64,000 bases of DNA, taken from positions 2,356,001-2,420,000 of the forward strand of contig NZ_CP114278.1 of assembly GCF_027105095.1 (NCBI RefSeq), in the 5' to 3' direction. Source of the stretch: Brevundimonas vesicularis (GTDB lineage Bacteria > Pseudomonadota > Alphaproteobacteria > Caulobacterales > Caulobacteraceae). Positions 54,191 to 63,584 of the stretch are shown one piece after another. Each line of letters begins with the position of its first letter. Positions within the stretch are counted from its first letter, which is position 1. The position numbers and the translations under genes were made by a program. The notes under the pieces were generated by a model. That model made no database searches, was not told where the DNA came from, and worked only from the letters and a program-made list of their open reading frames with translations.

Positions 54191-54194
54191 AAGA

Positions 54195-55091
54195 TCAGGC
54201 GGCCTTGCGCCGATCCGCCCAGGCGATCAGCTCCTTGCGGGGCCAGATCATCAACCATGAGCGGGCGGTGTACTCCCCGCTGTCGATCAGCGCCTTGCGC
54301 GACGCCGACGCCGTCGCCGCCCGTTCGGTGTGGATTTCGCCTGGTCCCTGGTGGACCATGAAGGCGCCGCCCTTTAGCGGGTTCAGGCGCAGGTGGGCCA
54401 GGCGGGGGCTGATCTCGGTCAAGGGCGGATCGTAGAACCAGCTGGAGCCGATCATGCCGGCCAGTTCGGGCCGCGCGCGGCACAGTTCGGCCGCCGTCGC
54501 CCAGGCCTCGTTCCAACCGTCTTCGTTGAAGCCGCGCAGCCAGCGGCTCTCGGTGTGAACCTCAAGCCAAGGCTCGCGCTTGGCGCCCGCCGCCAGATAG
54601 CGGAACAACGGCTTGACGCCCCAGCCGTCGCGGACGTGTTTGACGATCTGCCCTGGTCCGACCGGTGAAGAGAGATCAATCACCTGACTCTTGGCGCCCG
54701 GCACGCTGAGCGCCAGGGCGAAGCGGACGTCCTTGGACCAGTGGTCGAAAACGTAGTCGCCCTCAGCCTTATCCAGAAACCCCGCCAACTGTTCGATCCA
54801 GTAGGGATAGAGGGCCATGACCTCGGCCGGCAGACTCATCGCCGCTGCCCGGTCGGGCAGTTGCAGCGCCCAGGCGGCGACCAGGCCGCGACGCACATCG
54901 TCGGAGGCATCGGCGCCCAACAGCGCATCCACCGTCTTGGCCGGCATTTCGAAGTCCCAATGCGGCGCGGCCTCGGCGGCCTTTTGCGCGGCCGGGATTG
55001 CGGCAGCGTCCACGCGCGCGCGGTCTTCAGCGGACAACCGCGCCAGCACGGCATGGAAGGCGGCGACGTCGGGGGTCAGATGCATATCCAT
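54195..55091 (-). CDS. hypothetical protein
   Basis: The 298-residue product, begun here at ATG 55091, has no membrane segment. It contains EAAPHWDFEMPAKTVDALLG, MALYPYWIEQLAGFLDKAEGDYVFDHWSKDVRFALALSVPG and SSPVGPGQIVKHVRDGWG, with a C-terminal RLNPLKGGAFMVHQGPGEIHTERAA. It is probably cytoplasmic. I do not recognise the family. It is divergent from ridA across a 105-base gap; frames opening farther upstream are antisense to ridA. Confidence 0.68.
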   Translation of the reverse strand: MDMHLTPDVAAFHAVLARLSAEDRARVDAAAIPAAQKAAEAAPHWDFEMPAKTVDALLGADASDDVRRGLVAAWALQLPDRAAAMSLPAEVMALYPYWIEQLAGFLDKAEGDYVFDHWSKDVRFALALSVPGAKSQVIDLSSPVGPGQIVKHVRDGWGVKPLFRYLAAGAKREPWLEVHTESRWLRGFNEDGWNEAWATAAELCRARPELAGMIGSSWFYDPPLTEISPRLAHLRLNPLKGGAFMVHQGPGEIHTERAATASASRKALIDSGEYTARSWLMIWPRKELIAWADRRKAA

Positions 55092-55196
55092 GATCGCAGC
55101 ATGACACGGCGCGGTTGGCGAACCTTTAAAGCGCGCCGAACGGGTGACGCCGGCCTTGCCCCGCGCTAAACCGCGCCCAGATAAACAGGAGCCCCC

Positions 55197-55655
55197 ATGA
55201 GCATCGAAGCCCGCATCGCCGAACTCGGCCTCACCCTGCCGGAACCCGCCAAGCCGGTGGCCAGCTATGTCTCGTATGTCCGCTCGGGCAATCAGGTCAC
55301 CATCTCGGGCCAGCTGTCGAACGACGCGAACGGCGGGATCAAGGGCACGGTTGGCGTGGACGTGACGCCGGAGCAGGCGCTGGAAGCCGCGCGCCTGTGC
55401 GGTCTGAACCTGATCGCTCAGATCAAGGCGGCCTGCGATGGTGATCTGGACCGGGTGGTCCGCATCGTGAAGCTGGGCGGCTTCGTTCAGGCCGGTCCCG
55501 ACTTCACCGCCATTCCCGCCGTGATCAACGGCTGCTCGGACATGATGGTCGAGGTCTTCGGCGACGCAGGCAAGCACGCCCGCTCGGCCGTCGGCGTGTA
55601 CAAGCTGCCGCTCGGCTTCGCCGTCGAGATCGATGCGATCGTGGAGATCCGCTGA
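55197..55655 (+). CDS. RidA family protein
   Basis: The 152-residue protein begins MSIEARIAELGLTLPEPAKPVASYVSYVRSGNQVTISGQL and has GLNLIAQIKAACDGDLDRVVRIVKLGGFVQ, ending in the RidA core with ARSAVGVYKLPLGFAVEIDAIVEI. The Arg in ARSAVG matches the active-site Arg of RidA, so deamination of reactive enamine intermediates is plausible. It has an AGGAG ribosome-binding site. Its stop overlaps the start of the next gene. Confidence 0.9.
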   Translation: MSIEARIAELGLTLPEPAKPVASYVSYVRSGNQVTISGQLSNDANGGIKGTVGVDVTPEQALEAARLCGLNLIAQIKAACDGDLDRVVRIVKLGGFVQAGPDFTAIPAVINGCSDMMVEVFGDAGKHARSAVGVYKLPLGFAVEIDAIVEIR

Positions 55656-56797
55656 TCTTTCAGATCTCGGTTCACGAAGGGATCGCCGACATCGGCCGCA
55701 AGGCCTGGGACGCGTGCGCGCTGCCCACCGGCGATCCCTTTGTCTCCTACGAATTCCTGCACGCGTGCGAGGCCTCGGGCAGCGCCGCGCCGCTTCAGGG
55801 ATGGGCCCCGCGCCACTTGTCCCTAAGGAGTGAAGACAACGCGGTGCTGGGCGTCATGCCCCTCTATCTGAAGGGCAACAGCCAGGGCGAATATGTCTTC
55901 GACCACAGCTGGGCCGACGCCTATGAGCGGGCCGGCGGCCGGTATTATCCCAAGCTGCTGGGCGCCGTGCCGTTTACGCCCGCGACCGGCCCGCGTTTCC
56001 TGCACCATCCTGAGACCGACGCTGCGACGGTGCGTCAGGCCCTGATCCAAGGGGCGATGACCCTGGTTGAACGGCTGGGCGTCTCCTCCCTGCACGTCAA
56101 CTTCCCGACCGAAGCGGACTGGTTAGCCATGACCGAGGCGGACCTGCTGCCACGCCAGGACATCCAGTTCATCTGGCGCAACAACGGCTATCGGACCTTC
56201 GACGATTTCCTGGCCGCCCTGTCGGCCAACCGCCGCAAAACCATCAAGCGCGAGCGCCGCGACGCCCAGGCCGATCTGGATATCCGCGTCCTGACCGGCG
56301 CCGACATCACCGAGGCCCACTGGGACGCCCTTTTCGCCTTCTACATGGACACCGGCTCGCGCAAATGGGGCCGACCCTATCTGACGCGCGACTTCTTCAG
56401 TCGCATCGGCGCGACCATGGCCGACCGGATCGCCCTGGTCATGGCGTTTCGGGATGAGACGCCCATCGCCGGCGCCCTGAATTTCATTGGCCGAGACGCG
56501 CTTTACGGCCGTCAGTGGGGCACGCTGGAAGACGTGCCCTTCCTGCACTTCGAGCTTTGCTACTATCAGGCTATCGAATTCGCCATTTCGCGTGGCCTGT
56601 CCCGCGTCGAAGCCGGGGCCCAAGGCGACCACAAGATCGCGCGCGGCTACCTGCCCTCCCCCGTTTATTCCGCCCACTTCATCGCCGACCCCGCCCTGCG
56701 CGATCCTGTTGCCCGCTATCTGGACGGCGAACGCCCGGCCGTCGCTGCGGAGATGCGGGCGATGACAGAAGAATTGTCGCCCTACAAGCAGGCATAG
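55652..56797 (+). CDS. FemAB-like GNAT-fold protein (DUF482, peptidoglycan-type)
   Basis: The frame is open from the ridA stop and encodes about 381 residues. A product starting at 55652 with CTG, five bases after GGAG and overlapping the ridA stop as CTGA, recovers IFQISVHEGIADIGRKAWDA and DPFVSYEFLHACEASG, the conserved DUF482 N terminus, ahead of APRHLSLRSEDNAVLGVMPLYLKGNSQGEYVFDHSW. A start at a downstream TTG (55817) would cut this away. The GNAT/FemX fold and GEYVFDHSWADAYERAG are typical. Family members are often annotated as peptidoglycan-synthesis or peptidyl-transfer proteins; the activity is not proven. Confidence 0.8.
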   Translation: MIFQISVHEGIADIGRKAWDACALPTGDPFVSYEFLHACEASGSAAPLQGWAPRHLSLRSEDNAVLGVMPLYLKGNSQGEYVFDHSWADAYERAGGRYYPKLLGAVPFTPATGPRFLHHPETDAATVRQALIQGAMTLVERLGVSSLHVNFPTEADWLAMTEADLLPRQDIQFIWRNNGYRTFDDFLAALSANRRKTIKRERRDAQADLDIRVLTGADITEAHWDALFAFYMDTGSRKWGRPYLTRDFFSRIGATMADRIALVMAFRDETPIAGALNFIGRDALYGRQWGTLEDVPFLHFELCYYQAIEFAISRGLSRVEAGAQGDHKIARGYLPSPVYSAHFIADPALRDPVARYLDGERPAVAAEMRAMTEELSPYKQA

Positions 56798-56830
56798 AAA
56801 AAGGCCCGGCTGCTGCCAGCCGGGCCTTTC
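56797..56830 (-). terminator. rho-independent terminator (clpA and the FemAB-like gene)
   Basis: AAAGGCCCGGCTG (56800-56812) and CAGCCGGGCCTTT (56817-56829) form a perfect 13-bp stem with a 4-base loop. The minus-strand side runs into TTTTTC, favouring clpA. Confidence 0.88.
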
Positions 56831-56849
56831 GTCATCACCCTTTCAAGGA

Positions 56850-59150
56850 TCAGGCCGTCTCTTCTTCCTCGGCCTTCGCGGGCGCGCTGGCGCTCGTGAT
56901 GTCGAAGTCGATCTTGCCGTCCTTCAGCTGGACCCTGACGTGTCCGCCGCGCGTCAGGCGACCGAACAGGATGTCGTCGGCCAGCGGCTTCTTGATCGAG
57001 TCCTGGATGACCCGCGCCAGCGGACGCGCGCCATACAGTTCGTCGAAGCCGTTCTTGGCCAGCCAGTCGGCGGCTTCGTCGGTCAGTTCGATGGTGATGT
57101 TGCGGTCCGCCAGCTGGGCTTCCAGCTGAAGGATGAACTTGGTCACCACCGAGCGGATCGTGTCGGCCTGCAACGGCTTGAAGGCCACGATGGCGTCCAG
57201 ACGATTGCGGAACTCCGGCGCGAACAGGCGCTGGATGGCCTTGTCATCCTCGCCCTCGACCTTGCCCCGGCCGAACCCGATGGAGGCGCGAGCGTTGTCG
57301 GCGGCCCCGGCGTTGGTGGTCATGATCAGGATGACGTTCCTGAAATCGACCTTTTTGCCGACCGCATCGGTCAGCATGCCGTTGTCCATCACCTGCAGCA
57401 GGATGTTGTAGACATCCGGGTGCGCCTTCTCGATTTCATCCAACAGCACGACGGCGTGCGGATGCTGATCGACGGCGTCGGTCAGAAGCCCGCCCTGGTC
57501 ATGGCCGACGTAGCCGGGAGGCGCGCCGATCAGACGGCTGACCGTGTGGCGCTCCATATATTCCGACATGTCGAAGCGCTGCATCTCGATGCCCAAGGTG
57601 GCGGCGAGTTGCTTGGCGACTTCGGTCTTGCCGACGCCGGTCGGGCCGCTGAACAGGAAGCTGCCGATCGGCTTGTTCGGATCGCGCAGACCCGCCCGCG
57701 CCAGCTTCATGGCCGCCGACACCTGTTCGATGGCTTGCTCCTGACCAAAGACCGCACGCTTCAGATCGGTTTCCAGCTCGCGCAGGCTTTCGGTATCGGA
57801 CTTCGACACTGACTTGGCCGGGATGCGGGCCATCTTGGCGATGACGGCCTCGACTTCCTTCTGACCGATGACCTTCTTCCTCTTGGATTCGGTCAGCAGC
57901 ATCTGCGAAGCCCCCGCCTCGTCGATTACGTCGATCGCCTTGTCCGGCAGTTTCCGGTCGGTCATGTAGCGCGCAGACAGCTCCACCGCCGTGCGCACGG
58001 CGCTGTCGGTGTAGCGGACCTTGTGGTGCTGCTCGTAGTAGGTCTTCAGACCCTTCAGGATCTTCACCGTATCCTCGACCGTCGGCTCGTTGACGTCGAT
58101 CTTCTGGAAGCGACGCACCAGGGCGCGGTCCTTCTCGAAGTGCTGGCGATATTCCTTGTAGGTCGTCGATCCCATGCAGCGCAGCGTGCCGGACGCAAGG
58201 GCCGGTTTCAGCAGGTTCGAGGCATCCATCGCCCCGCCCGAGGTCGCGCCCGCGCCGATCACCGTGTGGATCTCGTCGATGAAGAGCACGGCGTTGTCGT
58301 GGTTCTCCAACTCCTTAACCACCTGTTTCAGCCGCTCCTCGAAGTCGCCGCGGTAGCGGGTGCCGGCCAGCAACGCGCCCATATCGAGCGAATAGATGGT
58401 GGCGTCCTTCAGGACGTCGGGCACTTCGCCGTTGACGATCTTGCGGGCCAGACCTTCGGCGATGGCGGTCTTGCCGACGCCGGGGTCGCCCACCAGAAGC
58501 GGGTTGTTCTTGGTCCGACGGCACAGGATCTGGATCGAGCGATCCACCTCGGCCTGCCGACCGATCAGGGGATCGACCTTGCCCTGGCGCGACTTCTCGT
58601 TGAGGTCGACGCAATAGGCTTCCAGCGCCTCGCCGCCCTGTTTGACGGCGGAAGCATCCTCGGCCTCTTCGGGCGAAGCGCCCTTGGCCGGACGGGCCTC
58701 GTTGGCGCCCGCCTTCTTGGCGATGCCGTGGGCGATGAAGTTGACCGCGTCATAGCGCGTCATGTCCTGCTCTTGCAGGAAGTAGGCGGCGTGGCTCTCG
58801 CGCTCGGAGAAGATGGCGACTAGAACGTTGGCGCCGGACACTTCCTCGCGGCCGGACGACTGGACGTGGATCACCGCGCGCTGGATCACGCGCTGGAAGC
58901 CGGCGGTCGGCTTGGCGTCCTCACCGTCGCTGGTGGCCAGGGCGGCCAGGTCGTTGTCGACATAGAGGGTCAGCGCCGCTTTCAACGCCGACAGATCGAC
59001 GTTGCAGGCCTGCATGACGCCGGTCGCATCGGGATCGTCGATCAGCGCGAGCAGCAGGTGCTCGAGCGTCGCATACTCGTGCCTGCGCGCATTGGCGTAT
59101 CCCACCGCGCGGTGCAGGGTTTCTTCGAGAGGACGGGAAAATGAAGGCAT
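56850..59150 (-). CDS. clpA: ClpA, AAA+ unfoldase subunit of the ClpAP protease
   Basis: The 766-residue Clp/Hsp100 protein begins [20 protein letters not shown] with the N-domain repeat. It has D1 Walker [10 protein letters not shown] and Walker [13 protein letters not shown], and D2 Walker [10 protein letters not shown] with [16 protein letters not shown]. The acidic tail AKAEEEETA is unusual but present. ClpA feeds substrates to ClpP, including those brought by ClpS. The start at 59150 is preferred because GAGAGGAG precedes it and the N-domain begins there. It follows clpS by 13 bases. Confidence 0.96.
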   Translation of the reverse strand: MPSFSRPLEETLHRAVGYANARRHEYATLEHLLLALIDDPDATGVMQACNVDLSALKAALTLYVDNDLAALATSDGEDAKPTAGFQRVIQRAVIHVQSSGREEVSGANVLVAIFSERESHAAYFLQEQDMTRYDAVNFIAHGIAKKAGANEARPAKGASPEEAEDASAVKQGGEALEAYCVDLNEKSRQGKVDPLIGRQAEVDRSIQILCRRTKNNPLLVGDPGVGKTAIAEGLARKIVNGEVPDVLKDATIYSLDMGALLAGTRYRGDFEERLKQVVKELENHDNAVLFIDEIHTVIGAGATSGGAMDASNLLKPALASGTLRCMGSTTYKEYRQHFEKDRALVRRFQKIDVNEPTVEDTVKILKGLKTYYEQHHKVRYTDSAVRTAVELSARYMTDRKLPDKAIDVIDEAGASQMLLTESKRKKVIGQKEVEAVIAKMARIPAKSVSKSDTESLRELETDLKRAVFGQEQAIEQVSAAMKLARAGLRDPNKPIGSFLFSGPTGVGKTEVAKQLAATLGIEMQRFDMSEYMERHTVSRLIGAPPGYVGHDQGGLLTDAVDQHPHAVVLLDEIEKAHPDVYNILLQVMDNGMLTDAVGKKVDFRNVILIMTTNAGAADNARASIGFGRGKVEGEDDKAIQRLFAPEFRNRLDAIVAFKPLQADTIRSVVTKFILQLEAQLADRNITIELTDEAADWLAKNGFDELYGARPLARVIQDSIKKPLADDILFGRLTRGGHVRVQLKDGKIDFDITSASAPAKAEEEETA

Positions 59151-59163
59151 AGGGAGGCTCCTC

Positions 59164-59493
59164 TCAGTCCTTTTCCATTGTGCATTGCAAAGGGTGCTGG
59201 TGGCGGCGCGCCGTCTCGATGACCTGCGCGACCTTGGTCTCGGCGACCTCGTAGGTGAAGACGCCGCAGACGCCGACGCCATGCTGATGCACATGCAGCA
59301 TGATGCGGGTGGCCTCTTCCCGGCTCTTCTGGAAGAACCGCTCCAGCACATAGACGACGAATTCCATCGGCGAATAATCGTCGTTCAGAATCAGCACTCG
59401 ATAGAGCGAGGGCTTTTGCAGCTTCGGCTTTGTTTCGGTGACGACGGCGGTTCCTTGACCGCCGCCGGTCTCACCGGGCCTTTGTATGGGCAT
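59164..59493 (-). CDS. clpS: ClpS adaptor protein
   Basis: This 109-residue ClpS has [28 protein letters not shown] (the N-degron pocket with NDD) and a core ending [27 protein letters not shown]. An N-terminal extension of about 22 residues (Gly/Thr-rich) precedes the core. ClpS delivers N-degron proteins to ClpA, and in Caulobacter it helps adjust ClpAP substrate choice. It forms an operon with clpA. Confidence 0.96.
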   Translation of the reverse strand: MPIQRPGETGGGQGTAVVTETKPKLQKPSLYRVLILNDDYSPMEFVVYVLERFFQKSREEATRIMLHVHQHGVGVCGVFTYEVAETKVAQVIETARRHQHPLQCTMEKD

Positions 59494-59664
59494 TCGTGTT
59501 CCGTAATCGGGGAGTCGTCTTGGCTCTCAGATAGGGAATGATGGCCTGAATTGAAGCGGCGTCCAGTCACGGCTTTCGTGAAGCGCGTCTGACAAAGATT
59601 TCACGTGATCACAGAAGGTCAACGGCTCAGGTTGAGCGCCTCAGTTGAACAGCTCCCGATCGCC

Positions 59665-60138
59665 ATGCCCGCCGCCCTCGTCGCCGCCCTTTCGCTCGCC
59701 GCCTTCGCCCAGCCTACGCCGCTGGAAACCGCCGTCATGGCGGCCGACGCCAAACTTTTCGCTGTCTTTTTCGAAGGCTGCGACCCGGCCGGACTTAGGG
59801 CCATGCTGACCGATGATTTCGAGTTTTTCGACGACCGGGGCGGACGCGTGGCCACCGACGCCGACGGCTTTGTCGCGCAATACGCCGCCCGCTGTCAGGA
59901 CCGCAGCGCGCCAGACGCGTGGCGGACCCGGCGCGAGGCTCTGCGGGACGGTCTGGCGGTCTATCCCATCAACAACTATGGCGCAGTCGAAACGGGCGAG
60001 CACGTCTTTTACGAACGCCAGGGCGACGGACCCGAAACCCGCGTCGGACGCGCCCGCTTCACGCAGATGTGGAAACAGGAAGGGGCCGAGTGGAAGCTGG
60101 CGCGGGTCTTCAGCTACGACCATTCCGCCCTGCCCTGA
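59665..60138 (+). CDS. NTF2-like / DUF4440 domain protein, probably secreted
   Basis: The 157-residue product starting at 59665 has a short Ala-rich hydrophobic N terminus (MPAALVAALSLAAFAQ) that could be a signal peptide. A small NTF2-like domain follows: FFEGCDPAGLRAMLTDDFEFFDDRGGRVATDADGFVAQY and GEHVFYERQGDGPETRVGRARFTQMWKQEGAEWKL. Such SnoaL/NTF2-like folds serve as small-molecule binding or isomerase domains. A GTG at 59605 would give a longer N terminus. Function unknown. Confidence 0.72.
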   Translation: MPAALVAALSLAAFAQPTPLETAVMAADAKLFAVFFEGCDPAGLRAMLTDDFEFFDDRGGRVATDADGFVAQYAARCQDRSAPDAWRTRREALRDGLAVYPINNYGAVETGEHVFYERQGDGPETRVGRARFTQMWKQEGAEWKLARVFSYDHSALP

Positions 60139-60142
60139 CAGC

Positions 60143-60173
60143 AAAAAGGCCCCGGAGCGAACTCCGGGGCCTT
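60143..60173 (-). terminator. rho-independent terminator of the phasin gene
   Basis: AAGGCCCCGGAG (60146-60157) and CTCCGGGGCCTT (60162-60173) form a perfect 12-bp stem with a 4-base loop, followed on the minus strand by TTTTTGC. It also lies at the end of the convergent NTF2-like gene. Confidence 0.9.
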
Positions 60174-60199
60174 CTCGATTCTTCGGGCGGTTCGCGGGA

Positions 60200-60691
60200 T
60201 TAGCGAGCGGCCTGGAAGGTTTCGACCGAGGCGGTGACGCGCTCGTTGATCGGCTTGATGCTGTCCTTGACCGTGGCGGTGACGATCTCGTTCGTCTTGG
60301 TCAGCTCGGCGACATAGCGCTCCATCGACTTCTTGGCCCAGGCGGTCTGGAGCTCGAAGAACTCCTGCACCGAACGGGCCGTCGACAGTTCCTTGGAGGC
60401 GGCGACGCCGTCTTCCCACGACGACTTGGCGAAGCCCAGCGCCTGTTGCGAAAGGGCCTCGGCGCCCTTCTGGGCGACGGTGACCGACTCGACCATGGCT
60501 TCCAGGGTCTTCTTGCTGTGCGCGTTCAGCTCGGCCATCGAGGCCGTCGACTTGTCGATGCCTTCACGGAAGGCCTGCGTGCCAGCGGCTTGCATGGTTT
60601 CGGCTTGCGCCTTGACCTTGGCGGCGGCCGAAGTCGCAGCGGCGGTGGCTTGGTCGGCGGTTTTCTTCACGGTTTCAGCGGCGTCGGCCAT
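60200..60691 (-). CDS. phasin family protein
   Basis: The 163-residue protein begins MADAAETVKKTADQATAAATSAAAKVKAQAETM. It is an amphipathic helical protein with SVQEFFELQTAWAKKSMERYVAELTKTNEIV and ends SVETFQAAR, which is the phasin signature. Phasins coat poly(3-hydroxybutyrate) granules. GGAG precedes the start at 60691. A palindromic motif sits upstream of its promoter candidate. The PHB synthesis genes are not in this window. Confidence 0.9.
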   Translation of the reverse strand: MADAAETVKKTADQATAAATSAAAKVKAQAETMQAAGTQAFREGIDKSTASMAELNAHSKKTLEAMVESVTVAQKGAEALSQQALGFAKSSWEDGVAASKELSTARSVQEFFELQTAWAKKSMERYVAELTKTNEIVTATVKDSIKPINERVTASVETFQAAR

Positions 60692-60770
60692 GATCGTCTC
60701 TCCGGTAGAAGGCCCTTGGGAACGGGCCTGAAGGCGGAAATAATGATGCGAGAGGATCTCGCAGACCCGC

Positions 60771-60799
60771 AATATGCTGCAAGTGCGAAGGTTTTTCAA
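60771..60799 (-). promoter_or_regulatory. promoter candidate of the phasin gene
   Basis: On the minus strand TTGAAA (60799-60794) and CATATT (60776-60771) are separated by exactly 17 bases, and the start codon lies 80 bases farther on. Confidence 0.5.
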
Positions 60800-60804
60800 G
60801 CGTT

Positions 60805-60819
60805 TTGTGCAATGCACAA
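60805..60819. promoter_or_regulatory. palindromic operator candidate upstream of the phasin gene
   Basis: TTGTGCAATGCACAA is a perfect 7+1+7 palindrome placed five bases upstream of the -35 candidate. TGCA-rich palindromes of this kind are bound by PHB-responsive PhaR repressors of alphaproteobacterial phasin genes. The protein that binds here is inferred. Confidence 0.5.
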
Positions 60820-60966
60820 TATGATCGACGATAACCTTGATCGGCCGGTCAAATTTGCGTTGACGCGCGGTTAACCACCACGAAACCCGCGCTTCCTATG
60901 CTAGCTGTTTGTCCGTGACGGCCGGGGGGCCTGTCGCACCCTGCTCACCGAGGGGTTGTCCCGCCC

Positions 60967-62457
60967 ATGATCGCTTTTCTCCGCCGTGGCCTGTTCGCTG
61001 TCCTCGCGCTTTCGCTGGTTCTGGGCGCGAACGTCAGGCCGATCGAGGCCCAGACCGCCTACTCGGCCCAGGAGAACAGCCGCTACGCCGCCATCGTGAT
61101 CGACGCCGCCACGGGCGAGGTTCTGTTCGCACGAAACGCCGACAGCCGTCGCTATCCAGCGTCCTTGACCAAGATGATGACGCTGTATCTGACGTTCGAG
61201 GCGCTGTCTCAGGGCAAGGCCAATGTGAATGACGTGCTGACGATCTCGCCGCGCGCCGCGTCCCAGCCGCCATCGAAACTGGGCCTGGCTGCAGGCCAGA
61301 CCATCACCTTGGACAACGCCATGCGCGCCACCGCCGTGCGGTCCGCCAACGACATGGCCTTGGCCATTGGCGAGCACATCGGCGGATCGGAAGCCCGCTT
61401 CACCAATATGATGACGCAGAAGGCCGCGCAGCTAGGCATGACCCAGACGCGCTACTACACCGCAAACGGCCTGCCGGACGCACGCCAGGTGACATCCGCG
61501 CGCGACCAGGCCATTCTGGCGCGCGCGATCATGCGCGATTTCCCTCAGTATTACAGCTATTTCGGCCTTCACGACTGGGCCTACAATGGCCGCAACTATC
61601 GCAACACCAACGGCCTGCTGCCGACCGGGCGCGGCTATGACGGGATGAAGACCGGCTACACCAACGCCTCCGGCTACAACCTCGCCGCCTCGGCCGTGCG
61701 TGACGGACGACGCCTGATCACCGTGGTACTGGGCGGCCGTTCGACCGCCAGCCGCAACGCCCACGTCGCCGAGCTGATGGACACCGGGTTCGAGGTCGAG
61801 CGCCGCCGCGCCCAGGGCGAGCGGATCCAGGTGGCGCAGACCTTCTTCGAGCAGCGCGGATTCGGCGTTGGGTCGGCGATCGCAGACGCCCCAATCGCCT
61901 ATGCTTCGGTCAATGACGACGAGGACGGCGTCGGCGCGGAATCCACCGCTGTCGCCTATACGGCCGCACCGGTGCCCGCCGCCCTGCCGACCCGTGTCGC
62001 CCCCGCCCCGTCGGAGCGCGCAGCCAGCCAGCGGGCCGCCGCGACGCTGCCGCCCATTGGTTCGGCGCCGGCCGCTTCTTCCGCTCCCCGTGCGGCCCGC
62101 AATGTCACCGCTTCGCTGAACGGCGCCCCGGCCAATGCCGCTGTCGCGCCGTCCACCACGCCCCGTCGCTCGGCGTCGTCCGCAACGCGGGAACCCGCCC
62201 GCGCCGCGCCCAGAATGCCGGCCGGTCGCTGGGCAGTGCAGGTCGGCGCCTTCCGCGAAGAGAAGGTGGCGACCGACTGGCTGATCGAGGTCAACCGCCG
62301 CTTCCGCGATCAGTTCGCCACCGCCGAACGCAACGTCCAGACCGCCGGCGACTGGTATCGCTCGCGCTTTGTCGGCTTGACCGAAACCGGGGCAAAGTCC
62401 GCCTGCGAGGCGCTGGCCGCGCGTCGCGTGACCTGCATGGTCATCGGCCCCGACTGA
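60967..62457 (+). CDS. D-alanyl-D-alanine carboxypeptidase with SPOR domain
   Basis: This 496-residue protein has a signal peptide (residues 1-28, ending IEAQ) and a class A low-molecular-mass PBP domain: SLTK (Ser66, Lys69), SAN (126-128) and KTG (228-230). A Pro/Ala/Ser-rich linker and a C-terminal SPOR domain (about 418-495, ending CMVIGPD) follow. SPOR domains bind denuded glycan at division sites, so the enzyme probably trims peptidoglycan pentapeptides at the septum. No terminator was seen before the next gene. Confidence 0.92.
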   Translation: MIAFLRRGLFAVLALSLVLGANVRPIEAQTAYSAQENSRYAAIVIDAATGEVLFARNADSRRYPASLTKMMTLYLTFEALSQGKANVNDVLTISPRAASQPPSKLGLAAGQTITLDNAMRATAVRSANDMALAIGEHIGGSEARFTNMMTQKAAQLGMTQTRYYTANGLPDARQVTSARDQAILARAIMRDFPQYYSYFGLHDWAYNGRNYRNTNGLLPTGRGYDGMKTGYTNASGYNLAASAVRDGRRLITVVLGGRSTASRNAHVAELMDTGFEVERRRAQGERIQVAQTFFEQRGFGVGSAIADAPIAYASVNDDEDGVGAESTAVAYTAAPVPAALPTRVAPAPSERAASQRAAATLPPIGSAPAASSAPRAARNVTASLNGAPANAAVAPSTTPRRSASSATREPARAAPRMPAGRWAVQVGAFREEKVATDWLIEVNRRFRDQFATAERNVQTAGDWYRSRFVGLTETGAKSACEALAARRVTCMVIGPD

Positions 62458-62479
62458 GACCAAAATCGCGAGAACAAAT

Positions 62480-62494
62480 GTTCTTGCTTTGTTC
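62480..62494 (+). promoter_or_regulatory. LexA (SOS) box candidate
   Basis: GTTCTTGCTTTGTTC fits the alphaproteobacterial LexA box GTTC-N7-GTTC exactly. A GAACAAATGTTC palindrome overlaps its left side (62472-62483). It lies 26 bases before the radical SAM start at 62520. Confidence 0.65.
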
Positions 62495-62519
62495 CAGACG
62501 ATGTCGCATCGTCCTTCCC

Positions 62520-63584
62520 ATGGAAACCGCCAAGGGAAAAGGCGCGCGTTCGAATGCAAGCGGCCGCTATGAGCCTGAGCAGCACCAGTCGTTCGATGAC
62601 GGCTGGACGCAAGACGACGCCGAGGCCGCGCCGCTGCGCACAACCCTCACCCCTGAACACGCCCGCACCATCATCGCCCGGAACGATAGTCCGGACATCG
62701 GCTTCGACCGCTCCATCAACCCGTACAAAGGTTGCGAACATGGCTGCATCTACTGCTACGCCCGTCCGTCCCATGCCTGGATGGGCCTATCCCCGGGCCT
62801 GGATTTCGAGAGCCGGATCTTCTTCAAGCCCCAGGCCGCAAGTCTGCTGGAACAGGCGTTCCTCGCACCCCGATACCGATGCAAGCGCATCCACATAGGC
62901 GGCAATACAGACCCCTATCAGCCAGTCGAACGTGATCTGAAGTCGACGCGCTCGATCCTGGAGGTCATGCAGCGGTTCAATCACCCGTTCAGCATCATCA
63001 CCAAGTCGGTTTTGATCGCGCGCGACGCCGACATTTTGGGCCCGATGGGCAAGGCGGGGCTGGCCTCGGCCTTCGTCTCCATCACCACCCTGGATCGTGG
63101 GCTGGCGCGGGCGATGGAGCCGCGCGCCTCCACCCCCGCCAAGCGGCTGGAGGCGATCAGCCGCCTGGCCGACGCCGGTTGTCCGGTCGGGGTCGGTTTC
63201 GCCCCCGTCATTCCCGGTCTGAACGACCACGAACTGGAAGCGATCCTGGAGGCCGCCGCCAAGGCCGGGGCCACGCGGGCCATGTATGTCACCCTGCGTC
63301 TGCCGCTTGAGATCAAGGATCTGTTTCGGGAATGGCTGGCCGACGCCCGCCCGGATCGCGCCGCCCGCGTCATGTCCCTGATCCGCCAGACGCGCGGCGG
63401 CAAGGAATATGACGCTGACTGGTCCCAACGGATGAAGGGCACCGGGCCTGTCGCCGAGCTGATCGGAACGCGGTTCAAGGCCGCTGTCAAACGCTACGGT
63501 CTCGACACGCCGCACCGTTTGCTGGACGAAACCCAGTTCCGGGTGCCCGCAGACGCTCGGCCTCAGTTGGAGTTGTTCGGGTAG
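62520..63584 (+). CDS. PA0069/SPL-family radical SAM protein
   Basis: The 354-residue protein starts METAKGKGARSNASGRYEPE and carries the radical SAM cluster GCEHGCIYCYARP with Cys72, Cys76 and Cys79. SIITKSVLIARDADIL, GVGFAPVIPGLNDHE and a C-terminal PQLELFG follow. It belongs to the group related to spore photoproduct lyase, whose exact reaction is unknown. ATG 62520 is chosen because an in-frame ATG at 62478 would place the SOS box inside the coding region. The 3' end overlaps the convergent gene by 22 bases. Confidence 0.87.
   Translation: METAKGKGARSNASGRYEPEQHQSFDDGWTQDDAEAAPLRTTLTPEHARTIIARNDSPDIGFDRSINPYKGCEHGCIYCYARPSHAWMGLSPGLDFESRIFFKPQAASLLEQAFLAPRYRCKRIHIGGNTDPYQPVERDLKSTRSILEVMQRFNHPFSIITKSVLIARDADILGPMGKAGLASAFVSITTLDRGLARAMEPRASTPAKRLEAISRLADAGCPVGVGFAPVIPGLNDHELEAILEAAAKAGATRAMYVTLRLPLEIKDLFREWLADARPDRAARVMSLIRQTRGGKEYDADWSQRMKGTGPVAELIGTRFKAAVKRYGLDTPHRLLDETQFRVPADARPQLELFG

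Noticed and set aside
59173..59190. Second copy of the phasin-type TGCA palindrome inside the clpS end
   Set aside because: It lies in coding sequence for the clpS C terminus and is only half palindromic, so it is likely chance.
60871..60887. CtrA-like site before the carboxypeptidase gene (TTAA-N7-GAAACC)
   Set aside because: Two mismatches to the second half-site make it indistinguishable from chance.
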